Source: Flavobacteriaceae bacterium UBA980 (GTDB lineage: Bacteria > Bacteroidota > Bacteroidia > Flavobacteriales > Flavobacteriaceae). Taken from it: a DNA stretch of 30,830 bases. Shown piece by piece: positions 23,536 to 30,830 of the stretch. Made by a program: the position numbers and the translations under genes. The DNA lies in NCBI GenBank assembly GCA_002292265.1, contig DBBQ01000038.1:104490-135319 (forward strand). The letters run 5' to 3'. Numbering within the stretch: the stretch's first letter is position 1; the number at the start of each line of letters is the position of its first letter. The notes beneath the pieces are model-generated. The model ran no database searches, had not been told where the DNA came from, and worked only from the letters and a program-made list of their open reading frames with translations.

Positions 23536-23874
23536 TCAAAAAGCTGGGGGGCCCCTTAATCTAAAATTAAAAAATGATTTATTAATTAAAAAAAAATGGT
23601 ATTTGCTAATTACTTTTTTAAAGATTTTATTTTGAAATATCTCTATCTCATTTTTTTTGTAATTTACCAGAGGTAAATATAAGTGATCAAGCGCATCATT
23701 ATGATTTGATTTGGAGTGGAGATGGGTTGAACTGTTCTCGCATTCTATAAAGACTGAGTGATGTTGATTAGAATGTATTGTCTTGAGTACAGGAGGTACT
23801 ATAAAAAATAAAAGTAAGGCATAAGCCAGTGCTTTATTCAAAAAGAAGCTTGTTTCATTTGACAAATACACCAC
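23536..23874 (-). CDS. small His-rich membrane-anchored protein ending in RGPP
   Basis: 112 residues. The frame opens with GTG at 23874 and has no internal ATG, so the start is uncertain. A hydrophobic helix lies at about 13-32 (LAYALLLFFIVPPVL). A His-rich periplasmic stretch follows (TIHSNQHHSVFIECENSS, THLHSKSNHNDALDH), then a basic tail ending LRGPPAF. Small proteins of this layout with a terminal LRxPP motif are, to my knowledge, recurrent partners of Bacteroidota TonB receptors; their function is not known. It is the first gene of the metal cassette, and a palindrome lies about 50 bp upstream. Confidence 0.65.
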   Translation of the reverse strand: MVYLSNETSFFLNKALAYALLLFFIVPPVLKTIHSNQHHSVFIECENSSTHLHSKSNHNDALDHLYLPLVNYKKNEIEIFQNKIFKKVISKYHFFLINKSFFNFRLRGPPAF

Positions 23875-23924
23875 TTATTTAATATTTATGTTTTATAAAA
23901 AATGTAAAAACTTGAATAATATTT

Positions 23925-23940
23925 AATGTAAATATACATT
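23925..23940. promoter_or_regulatory. near-perfect palindrome upstream of the metal cassette
   Basis: AATGTAAATATACATT is a 16-bp palindrome with one mismatched pair. It overlaps TATATTTA on the minus strand, a one-mismatch -7 element. The site sits 51 bp upstream of the first cassette gene, where a Fur/Zur-type repressor would act. Regulator identity is inference, and AT-rich DNA yields such palindromes by chance. The rest of 23875-24128 is AT-rich with no convincing gene. Confidence 0.35.
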
Positions 23941-24128
23941 TTTATGGTTTAAAATTTTTCTTTAATGACATAAAAATTCTATGGTAAATTGCGCCGTGCG
24001 ACCTTTAAAATCATTTAATTGTTCCATAACAGTATTGTTTACTTTTTTCTTTTCAATTTATTTTGGTATCCAAATAAAAAATTAGGACAAGAACATGGAA
24101 AAATAAGAACTTAATAAGTTTTCAATAA

Positions 24129-24788
24129 TCAATCCAATTTCATCACTGGAACATAATCAGGAACAATCAATGATCCTTCTGTCGCTTTTACAATCTGACT
24201 AATTTCAGTCGCTGGGGCTTTTTCCTTGACTAAAAATCCATCTGATGTGATATCAAGTACAGCCAGATTAGTTACAATACGTTTGACACAGCGGACTCCT
24301 GTTAAGGGTAAACTACAGGCAGATCGCAGTTTGGATTCCCCTTTGGGATTGGTATGCATCATAGCGACGATAATGTTTTCAGAGGACGCCACCAGGTCCA
24401 TGGCGCCACCCATTCCCTTGACTAGTTTTCCAGGAATTTTCCAGTTGGCAATATCCCCCTGATCGGAAACCTCCATAGCACCAAGAACGGTTAAATCAAT
24501 ATGTTTTCCACGAATCATTCCAAAACTCAAGGCCGTGTCAAAATAACTGGCCCCTGGAAGTGGCGTTATAGTTTGTTTTCCTGCATTAATAAGATCAGGA
24601 TCTTCTTCACCTGCTTTGGGAAAAGGCCCCATACCCAAAATTCCATTTTCACTTTGAAACTCCACCTCAATTCCTTCAGGCACATAGTTTGCCACCAAAG
24701 TAGGAATCCCAATACCCAGATTCACGTAATCTCCAGATTTCAGCTCTTGAGCAATTCGCTTTGCTATTTGATTTTTGGTCAGTGCCAT
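24129..24788 (-). CDS. scoB: 3-oxoacid CoA-transferase subunit B
   Basis: The 219-residue beta subunit of a class I CoA-transferase, which moves CoA from succinyl-CoA to a 3-oxoacid such as acetoacetate. NLGIGIPTLVANYVP is at 23-37, and the catalytic glutamate E47 lies in the SENGILGMGP motif. GAMDLVASSENIIVAMMHT and the C-terminal LTGVRCVKRIVTNLAVLDI are typical. It begins 3 bp after scoA and closes the etfB-etfA-scoA-scoB run. The atoA/pcaJ branch cannot be excluded from sequence alone. Confidence 0.92.
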   Translation of the reverse strand: MALTKNQIAKRIAQELKSGDYVNLGIGIPTLVANYVPEGIEVEFQSENGILGMGPFPKAGEEDPDLINAGKQTITPLPGASYFDTALSFGMIRGKHIDLTVLGAMEVSDQGDIANWKIPGKLVKGMGGAMDLVASSENIIVAMMHTNPKGESKLRSACSLPLTGVRCVKRIVTNLAVLDITSDGFLVKEKAPATEISQIVKATEGSLIVPDYVPVMKLD

Positions 24789-24791
24789 GGT

Positions 24792-25490
24792 CTAGGTGTT
24801 TTGTACAGTCCTGCGTTCAATGCGTTTTTCGTAATGGTCTCCCTGAAAAATACGGTCTACAAAAATCCCTGGAGTATGGATTTGATTCGGGTCTAAGCTG
24901 CCCACGGGGACCAATTCCTCTACTTCAGCAACTGTGATCTTTGAAGCACCACACATCAGGGGATTGAAGTTTCTTGCAGTCCCTTTGAAAATCAAATTTC
25001 CCGCTTCGTCCCCTTTCCAAGCTTTTACTAGAGAAAAATCAGACGCGAAGGCGGTTTCCAGTAGGTGGTTTTTGCCATTAAATTCTCGGATTTCTTTCGT
25101 TTGGGCCACTTCCGTACCATAACCTGCCGGGGTATAAAATGCAGGAATCCCCATTTGTGCCGCACGACATTTTTCCGCAAGGGTACCCATAGGGGTTAAA
25201 ATTACCTCGATTTCAGCAGAGAGCATTTGTCGTTCAAATTCCTGATTTTCTCCTACATAGGAACCGATCATTTTTTTCACCTTTTGGGTTCCAAATAAGA
25301 GTCCAAGACCAAAATCATCCACTCCTACATTGGCAGAAATACAACAAAAGTTTTTGTATGAAGAAGCCGCCAAGGCTTTGATTAAGTTTTCAGGAATACC
25401 ACACAATCCGAAACCCCCCAGCATCAAGGTCATTCCGCTTTGAATTCCTTCAAGAGCTTCGGCGACCGTATCCACTTTTTTTCGAATCAT
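24792..25490 (-). CDS. scoA: 3-oxoacid CoA-transferase subunit A
   Basis: The 232-residue alpha subunit of the same class I CoA-transferase. The glycine-rich GGFGLCGIPENLI is at about 21-33, NVGVDDFGLGLLF near 54-66, and the CoA-binding IPAFYTPAGYGTE and KAWKGDEAGNL later. It starts 12 bp after etfA and ends 3 bp before scoB, so the two subunits are co-translated. The neighbouring ETF genes suggest a role in ketone, fatty-acid or branched-chain amino-acid breakdown. Confidence 0.92.
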   Translation of the reverse strand: MIRKKVDTVAEALEGIQSGMTLMLGGFGLCGIPENLIKALAASSYKNFCCISANVGVDDFGLGLLFGTQKVKKMIGSYVGENQEFERQMLSAEIEVILTPMGTLAEKCRAAQMGIPAFYTPAGYGTEVAQTKEIREFNGKNHLLETAFASDFSLVKAWKGDEAGNLIFKGTARNFNPLMCGASKITVAEVEELVPVGSLDPNQIHTPGIFVDRIFQGDHYEKRIERRTVQNT

Positions 25491-25502
25491 AAGGTTACAT
25501 TT

Positions 25503-26456
25503 CTATTGCATCCGGGCTTTCAGTTTTTCGGTGAGTACGGGAACTACTTCAAAAGCATCTCCTACAATACCGTAATCCGCTGCTTTAAAAAAGGGAGCTT
25601 CCGGATCTGAATTAATTACTACCTTAACTTTAGATGCATTGATCCCCGCTAAATGCTGAATCGCACCCGAAACACCAATAGCAATATACAAATTTGAAGC
25701 CACAGGTTTCCCCGTTTGTCCTACATGTTCGCTATGCGATCTCCATCCCATATCAGATACGGGCTTTGAACAGGCTGTGGCAGCTCCTAATACGTCTGCT
25801 AAATCTTCAATTAAATGCCAGTTTTCTGGACCTTTTAGTCCTCTTCCCCCTGAAACTACGATGTCAGCGTCTGCAATACTAACCTTGTCCGTTGCTTTTT
25901 CTACAGATTCGACTTTTAAACTATTTGAGGAAACTGGATAATCGCCGCTTAACACTTCTGCAGTTCCTGGTTTTTCGTGAAGTCCATAAGAATTTGAAGA
26001 AAGCGACAAGACAACCCGCTCTTTTGTACTTTGTGTTTCATTGAACGCCTTGTTTGTAAAGCAGGTACGTTTTACTTGCAGAGGCCCGTATTGAGATGGT
26101 AACCCCACCACATTAGACATATAGGCTGCATCCGTTTTGATGGCGACAATAGGTCCTATATAGCGTCCATCTGCAGAACTACTTACCACCATCAACGAGG
26201 CACTTACCTTTGTTGCGACCTGAGCAAGAGCTTCACTATAGCGTTCAACATCAAAATGAACCCCTCCCTGGGTATCAATGTTGTACAATTTATCCACTCC
26301 AAAGACATTTAATCGCTCGTGGTCCGTTAGATTAAAACCAACTGCAACTAGAGAAACCCCGTGTGCATCAGCAAGAGCGCGACCGTAAGAAGCCACTTCT
26401 AGTCCTGCTTTTTTTGGTGTTCCGTTTTCCGATTCTATATATACTACTACTGCCAT
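25503..26456 (-). CDS. etfA: electron transfer flavoprotein alpha subunit
   Basis: 317 residues. EtfA holds the FAD that accepts electrons from acyl-CoA dehydrogenases and passes them to ETF-quinone oxidoreductase. The N-terminal ETF domain is followed by the FAD domain, with GRGLKGPENWHLIEDLADVL at about 204-223, then PVSDMGWRSHSEHVGQTGK and LYIAIGVSGAIQHLAGI. NSDPEAPFFKAADYGIVGD closes the domain. It lies 11 bp downstream of etfB. Confidence 0.96.
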   Translation of the reverse strand: MAVVVYIESENGTPKKAGLEVASYGRALADAHGVSLVAVGFNLTDHERLNVFGVDKLYNIDTQGGVHFDVERYSEALAQVATKVSASLMVVSSSADGRYIGPIVAIKTDAAYMSNVVGLPSQYGPLQVKRTCFTNKAFNETQSTKERVVLSLSSNSYGLHEKPGTAEVLSGDYPVSSNSLKVESVEKATDKVSIADADIVVSGGRGLKGPENWHLIEDLADVLGAATACSKPVSDMGWRSHSEHVGQTGKPVASNLYIAIGVSGAIQHLAGINASKVKVVINSDPEAPFFKAADYGIVGDAFEVVPVLTEKLKARMQ

Positions 26457-26467
26457 TCTATCTTGTT

Positions 26468-27214
26468 TTAAAGGACTTTCGCCTCATTTTCTAATAAATC
26501 AATCAATCCGTCAATGTCTTCTGCATCGACTAGTTTTACAGGGCCTTTTTCTGCAGGTTTTTCAAAAGCCTGTACTTTGCTGGCTGGAGCTGCCGCTTCA
26601 GGAGGAACTACCTCCAGAGGTTTTTGACGCGCCTGCATAATCCCGCGCATATTGGGGATGATTAAATCCTTTTCTTCTACCAATCCTTTCTGCGCTCCGA
26701 TTACCAGAGGAAGAGTAGCGCTTAAACTTTCTTTACCTCCGTCAATTTCTCTTTGGACACTGACTTCATCAGATGCAATGTCCATTTGGATACAATTGGC
26801 AACATAGGGAATCTCCAAAAGTGTTGCTAGCATGCCACCTACCATTCCGCCGTTATAATCGATGGATTCTCGTCCTGTGATAATGAGATCATAGGATTCT
26901 TTTTTACAAATTGCAGCCAGCTGAGTAGCGACTTCAAAACCGTCCTTTGGTTGCAGGTCTACCCGAAGGGCTTGATCCGCACCGATGGCTAAGCATTTTC
27001 TTAAAATGGGTTCACAAGAGGCGTCTCCAACGTTGACTACCGTGACTTTGGCGCCAACTTTTTGTTGAAACCAAACAGCGCGGGTCAGTCCAAATTCATC
27101 ATTAGGGTTGATTATGAACTGAACTCCCTGTGTTTCAAAGGCTGTGTTTTCCTCTTTAAAATTGATTTTTGAAGTGGTATCTGGTACATTGCTAATGCAA
27201 ACTAAAATGTTCAT
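26468..27214 (-). CDS. etfB: electron transfer flavoprotein beta subunit
   Basis: 248 residues. EtfB binds AMP and carries the dehydrogenase recognition loop. Visible features are MNILVCISNVPDTTSKINF at the start, INPNDEFGLTRAV, DLIITGRESIDYNGGMVGGMLA, and the C-terminal P-rich linker and helix. It leads the four-gene operon. No full-consensus promoter was found in its 62-bp upstream gap, which is mostly taken by a hairpin. Confidence 0.95.
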   Translation of the reverse strand: MNILVCISNVPDTTSKINFKEENTAFETQGVQFIINPNDEFGLTRAVWFQQKVGAKVTVVNVGDASCEPILRKCLAIGADQALRVDLQPKDGFEVATQLAAICKKESYDLIITGRESIDYNGGMVGGMLATLLEIPYVANCIQMDIASDEVSVQREIDGGKESLSATLPLVIGAQKGLVEEKDLIIPNMRGIMQARQKPLEVVPPEAAAPASKVQAFEKPAEKGPVKLVDAEDIDGLIDLLENEAKVL

Positions 27215-27241
27215 AGTAGTTTATTTAATACGAAAATAAAC

Positions 27242-27268
27242 AAAAAAATGACACCGTGTCATTTTTTT
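27242..27268 (-). terminator. terminator after the FGE-like gene, or operator before etfB
   Basis: A perfect 13-nt inverted repeat (A-run plus TGACAC / GTGTCA plus T-run) with a single central base. In RNA it gives TGACA-CGG-TGTCA flanked by an A-run and a T-run, a compact terminator that works on either strand. It lies 8 bp past the FGE-like gene stop and 27 bp before the etfB start. A dyad of this symmetry could also bind a TetR-type repressor of the etf operon. Confidence 0.65.
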
Positions 27269-27276
27269 TAAATTAC

Positions 27277-28314
27277 TTATTTTAATGCTACAGAAGCAGC
27301 GTCTTTTACCAAACGAAAACCCGTATGCTGCAAACCCGTATCGGGAGAAGATTTCATTCGCGCGCTCACGCGATAACCAGAACAATAGGCTTCGTTACAC
27401 AAAAAAGACCCTCCACGCATAACCTTTTGCTTAAGATAAGGCTGGTAAGGATCATAGGATTTTTCAGGTCCCTGAGGATTGGCAACTTCACTCCCTTTGA
27501 GGTTGGCGTAATAATCAAAGGCATACCAATCGGAACACCATTCCCATACATTCCCAGCCATATCATACAGTCCAAAGGGATTGGGTTCGAAAGAGGCAAC
27601 GGGTGCGGTATAAAAAAATAAATCTCTTACGTTATTCTGATAAGGAAAATCCCCTTCCCAGGAGTTGGCTTTTGGAGCTCCCTCGTTTACGGGTTCATTC
27701 CCCCATGGGTAAAGCACTTCTTGCTTTCCCCCGCTAGCTGCCCATTCCCATTCCGCTTCCGTAGGAAGCCGTTTTCCTGCCCAGTTTGCGTACGCTTGGG
27801 CATCGTACCAAGAAATATGGACGACAGGATGATTTTCTTTTCCTTCCAGGGTGCTGCCAGGACCTTTGGGGTGTTTCCAACTCGTATTGGGTTGCCATCT
27901 CCACCAACTGTCGTAGGCATTGAGATCTACAGGTCCTTTTGTAGCTTGAAAAACAAGAGAGGCTGCCTGTAAAAGTGAGTCGTGAGGTTTCGGAGTTCCC
28001 GGAGGAAGTTCTTTTTTTATTTCCTCCCAATCTGGTACTATTTCCGCGGTTGTCAGATAGCCTGTTGCTTCCACAAATGCTGTAAATTCAGCGTTAGTGA
28101 CTTCGGTTTGATCCATCCAAAACCCATCCACCTGAACGGGATGTTGTGGCGACTCGTCTCGCCTGGATTGACTGTTTTCACTTCCCATTTGATAGGCACC
28201 CGAAGGAATCCAAGCCATTCCGTCTTTTACTATAGGTTCATATTGGGTGGCTACTTCTTTACAACTTAGGAGACACAAGACCAAAAAAGAGCTAATCAAA
28301 AAGGTAAAACGCAT
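27277..28314 (-). CDS. formylglycine-generating-enzyme family (SUMF1) lipoprotein
   Basis: 345 residues with a lipoprotein signal (LLSC, C18). The FGE-sulfatase fold spans about 30-337: VKDGMAWIPSGAYQMGSEN, DQTEVTNAEFTAFVEATGY, GKRLPTEAEWEWAASGG, GLYDMAGNVWEWCSDW and MRGGSFLCNEAYCSGYR. C306 and C311 match the catalytic cysteine pair of true aerobic FGEs, followed by the matching SARMKSSPDTGLQHTGFRLV. It may therefore oxidise sulfatase Cys to formylglycine rather than being one of the many inactive SUMF1 relatives (GldK/J type). Lipidation puts it in the periplasm. It starts 9 bp after xylA and ends before a terminator. Confidence 0.9.
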   Translation of the reverse strand: MRFTFLISSFLVLCLLSCKEVATQYEPIVKDGMAWIPSGAYQMGSENSQSRRDESPQHPVQVDGFWMDQTEVTNAEFTAFVEATGYLTTAEIVPDWEEIKKELPPGTPKPHDSLLQAASLVFQATKGPVDLNAYDSWWRWQPNTSWKHPKGPGSTLEGKENHPVVHISWYDAQAYANWAGKRLPTEAEWEWAASGGKQEVLYPWGNEPVNEGAPKANSWEGDFPYQNNVRDLFFYTAPVASFEPNPFGLYDMAGNVWEWCSDWYAFDYYANLKGSEVANPQGPEKSYDPYQPYLKQKVMRGGSFLCNEAYCSGYRVSARMKSSPDTGLQHTGFRLVKDAASVALK

Positions 28315-28323
28315 ATTATAAAA

Positions 28324-29649
28324 CTAAATAAATTGATTGATGATGTTTTCAAACCGTTCTTGTTTACCACTGATTCGTTTTGGAGGGTTACCGTTAAAAG
28401 CAATTTCAGCTAAAGCTTCTAAACTAAGTGTTCCCTTTTCAAAAGCGGCTCCTGATCCAGTATCAAAAGAAGCATAACGTTCTTTTCGCAAGGCACTAAA
28501 GGAGGAGTGGGTTAAAATTTTCTCAGCGGTCAACAAGGCTCTAGCAAAGGTATCAGCTCCACCAATATGGGCATGAAAAACATCTTCTAAATCGGTAGAA
28601 TTCCTTCTAATTTTAGCATCAAAATTGATTCCGCCTCCCTGCAGACCTCCCGCTTGTAGGAAGACCAACATGGCTTCGGTCACTTCGTATAGGTTGACAG
28701 GAAATTGATCTGTATCCCATCCGTTTTGGTTGTCTCCTCGGTTGGCATCAATACTTCCCAGCATCCCAGCATGGGCAGCTACGGCGAGTTCGTGCTCAAA
28801 AGAGTGCTGTGCTAAAGTAGCGTGATTGACTTCAATATTCAATTTAAAATCTTTTTCCAATCCGTAGGTTTTCAAAAAACCGATCGCTGTGGCTGCGTCA
28901 AAATCGTATTGATGCTTCATGGGTTCCATGGGTTTGGGTTCAATGAAAAAGGTTCCCGTAAATCCTTGTCCCCTAGCATAATCTCTTGCCATGGAAAGCA
29001 GTTGTGCCATATGGTCTAGTTCTCTGCCCATATCCGTATTGAGCAAAGACATATACCCTTCTCTTCCTCCCCAAAAGACATAATTTTCTCCTCCTAGGGA
29101 AAGGGTCAAGTCTAGTGCCATTTTGATTTGCGCCCCTGCACGAGCCACCACATTAAAATCTGGATTGGTCGCTGCTCCGTTCATGAACACCGGGTTTGAA
29201 AAACAGTTGGCCGTACCCCACAAAACTTTTACTCCTGAGGCTTTTTTCTTTTGGCTGATATAGTCGGCGATTTGATGCAAACGCTTTTCTGTTTCTGCTA
29301 AACTATCTGCCTCGTCCACTAAATCCACATCGTGAAAGCAGAAATAATCAAATCCTAATTTGGTTATTAATTCAAAAGCAGCATCCGCTTTATCACGAGC
29401 GCGCTGCATTGGGTCGTTTGATTGATTCCAAGGAAACTGTTGGGTTCCCGGCCCAAAAGGATCGCCTCCTTGGCCACAGAAGCTGTGCCAATAGGCTATC
29501 GCAAATTTAAAATGGTCCCGCATCGGTTTTCCCATTACAACTTGTTCTGGATTATAGTACTTAAAGGCGAAAGGATTGTCCGATTCTTTCCCTTCAAAGG
29601 GAATGGCTCCAATCCCTTTGTAAAATTCTTGGTCTCCGGTTAAAATCAT
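28324..29649 (-). CDS. xylA: xylose isomerase
   Basis: A 441-residue class II xylose isomerase converting D-xylose to D-xylulose with two divalent metals. The catalytic H106 and D109 are in FHDVDLVDE, VFWGGREG is at 191-198, and metal ligand E237 with K239 is in FIEPKPMEP. HQYDFDAATAIGFLK and IEVNHATLAQHSFEHEL follow. The length and N-terminal extension fit class II. Its ATG overlaps the xylB stop (ATGA), so translation is coupled. No xylose-responsive regulator or transporter is visible in the window. Confidence 0.97.
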   Translation of the reverse strand: MILTGDQEFYKGIGAIPFEGKESDNPFAFKYYNPEQVVMGKPMRDHFKFAIAYWHSFCGQGGDPFGPGTQQFPWNQSNDPMQRARDKADAAFELITKLGFDYFCFHDVDLVDEADSLAETEKRLHQIADYISQKKKASGVKVLWGTANCFSNPVFMNGAATNPDFNVVARAGAQIKMALDLTLSLGGENYVFWGGREGYMSLLNTDMGRELDHMAQLLSMARDYARGQGFTGTFFIEPKPMEPMKHQYDFDAATAIGFLKTYGLEKDFKLNIEVNHATLAQHSFEHELAVAAHAGMLGSIDANRGDNQNGWDTDQFPVNLYEVTEAMLVFLQAGGLQGGGINFDAKIRRNSTDLEDVFHAHIGGADTFARALLTAEKILTHSSFSALRKERYASFDTGSGAAFEKGTLSLEALAEIAFNGNPPKRISGKQERFENIINQFI

Positions 29650-30830
29650 TGTTTTTTATTTAGTTGATGTTCTAATTCGTTTTTCCATTTTTGATAGGCC
29701 TCTTGATAGATTGAAACTGTTTTTTTTGGTTCTATCTCAGCCACTTTATCATGCTGATTGACGTGTTCATTCATACGATCTAGCTCCCCTTTTTCCAAAC
29801 CTGCAGCCCGGGCAGCTCCTACAGCTCCTGTGGTATTGTAAATTGATATGGGTTGTTGAATTAAAGTAGCGAGGGTAGTCGAAAAAATTTCAGATCGGAA
29901 AAGATTGTCGTTTCCGGCACGGATAACCTGTGCATCCAAACCGTCTGCCTTCATGATCTCCATACCATAGGCAAAGGAAAAAGCGATGCCTTCCAAAGCG
30001 GCGCGGAACAAGTGTGCGTTTTTATGAAGGTTTAAATTTAAGTTGCTAAAATGGGTTCCCAAATTGCGGTTGTTCAGCATCCGTTCACTCCCATTTCCAA
30101 AGGAAAGATTTACCAATCCTTCGCTTCCAACTGCGACATCAGCAGCCAAATGATTCATAGTATTGAAATCTTTACTTTGCGTGAGATTCTTCAACCAACT
30201 GTATTGAATTCCTGCCCCGTTGATACATAAAAGTGTTCCAATGCTAGGCTTTTCTTCTGTGTAATTGACATGGGCAAAGTGATTGACTCGAGAAAACTCT
30301 TGGGAAGTATTTCGGTCTGTTACCGCGAAGAGTACGCCGGAGGTACCTCCCGTTGCAGCGACTTCACCGGGACGCAAAACATTGAGGGATAACGCATTAT
30401 TAGGCTGATCTCCCGCGCGGTAGCGAATGGGAATTCCTACGGGTAAGCCTGTTGCTAAAGCTGCTTTTTCAGTTACGCTCCCTTGGTTTTCAAAGTTCTC
30501 TACCAAAGGAGGGGTCAGGGTTGTTGCAATGCCGTAATGATCCAACAACCAGTCTGCTACTTTTTTCTCTTTGTAATCCCAAAGCATCCCTTCAGACAAA
30601 CCGTTTTTTGTGGTGGCAACCTCATCTGTTAATTTATAGGCAATGTAGTCTCCAGGAAGCATGTAGTGCGCTGCTTGTTCATAAACTTCAGGCTCATTTT
30701 CTTTCACCCATTTAAGTTTTGATGCGGTAAAGTTTCCTGGAGCGTTGAGAAGATGGGTGCCGTATTTTTGAACACCAATAGCGTCCGCCGCTTGGTCTCC
30801 AATAGCAACTGCCCTACTGTCACACCAGAT
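29646..30830 (-). CDS. xylB: xylulokinase, 5' end beyond the window
   Basis: At least 394 residues of a FGGY-family kinase that phosphorylates D-xylulose. The frame is open to the right edge: the first visible residues are IWCDSRAVAIGDQAADAIG, then FTASKLKWVKENEPEVYEQA, which are typical of the family, so the GTG at 30707 is not the start. PGDYIAYKLTDEVATTKNG, YRAGDQPNNALSLNVL and ATGGTSGVLFAVTD form the nucleotide and phosphate loops. RAGNDNLFRSEIFSTTLATL, GAVGAARAAGLEKG and a C-terminal helix follow. The N-terminal DxGT motif lies outside. It is the first visible gene of xylB-xylA-FGE. Confidence 0.95.
   Translation of the reverse strand: MWCDSRAVAIGDQAADAIGVQKYGTHLLNAPGNFTASKLKWVKENEPEVYEQAAHYMLPGDYIAYKLTDEVATTKNGLSEGMLWDYKEKKVADWLLDHYGIATTLTPPLVENFENQGSVTEKAALATGLPVGIPIRYRAGDQPNNALSLNVLRPGEVAATGGTSGVLFAVTDRNTSQEFSRVNHFAHVNYTEEKPSIGTLLCINGAGIQYSWLKNLTQSKDFNTMNHLAADVAVGSEGLVNLSFGNGSERMLNNRNLGTHFSNLNLNLHKNAHLFRAALEGIAFSFAYGMEIMKADGLDAQVIRAGNDNLFRSEIFSTTLATLIQQPISIYNTTGAVGAARAAGLEKGELDRMNEHVNQHDKVAEIEPKKTVSIYQEAYQKWKNELEHQLNKKQ

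Noticed and set aside
23962..24085. Two overlapping opposite-strand mini-ORFs (21 codons minus, 34 codons plus, the latter with a hydrophobic stretch)
   Set aside because: They lie in AT-rich DNA, are mutually exclusive, have no supporting promoter and match no family I know.
30452..30707. GTG at 30707 as the xylB start
   Set aside because: The frame continues to the window edge with conserved xylulokinase sequence.

Overview
The window reads as a chromosomal segment of a marine-type Flavobacteriaceae (Bacteroidota). The pointers are TonB-dependent receptors with an N-terminal carboxypeptidase-like domain, a bacterial GH3-family protein, a folK-deoxynucleoside kinase fusion, several promoters of the Bacteroidota type (TTG, spacer, TAnnTTTG), few Shine-Dalgarno sequences, and moderate-to-low GC. 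No rRNA, IS element, CRISPR array or prophage was seen. The one tRNA is a 5' fragment at the left edge.

Layout. 1-113: a minus-strand tRNA start (probably tRNA-Gly) behind a tRNA-like, apparently degenerate structure and a promoter. 211-11593: housekeeping genes packed tail to tail: a secreted Cys-type sulfatase, mutS, a SpoU methyltransferase, the folK-dNK fusion, an sppA / queuosine-precursor-transporter / rluF operon, a DUF2797 protein and a GH3 protein. 11590-14864: the protein quality-control operon tig-clpP-clpX (minus). 15040-16277: rpsP-rimM (plus), where bS16 carries a long Ala/Glu tail and a leader hairpin.

16293-20257: a TonB receptor, a divergent Tat-type Rieske lipoprotein, a secreted coiled-coil protein and several very small candidate ORFs. 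20258-23874: an AT-rich minus-strand cassette made of a membrane/His-rich small protein ending in RGPP, a 45-residue His-rich lipoprotein, a strong internal terminator, a second lipoprotein and a TonB receptor. I interpret it as a transition-metal (perhaps zinc) acquisition operon; this is the most accessory-looking block. 24129-27214: etfB-etfA-scoA-scoB, linking electron-transfer flavoprotein to a 3-oxoacid CoA-transferase. 27277-30830: xylB (cut by the right edge), xylA and a lipoprotein of the formylglycine-generating-enzyme family that retains the catalytic cysteine pair.

How the genes fit together: Tig, ClpP and ClpX handle nascent-chain folding and regulated degradation. XylA/XylB feed xylose into the pentose phosphate pathway. 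EtfAB and ScoAB serve fatty-acid, amino-acid or ketone-type acyl-CoA catabolism. The FGE-like lipoprotein could mature Cys-type sulfatases such as the one at the left end; this link is inference. All assignments come from reading the sequence; no database search was run.
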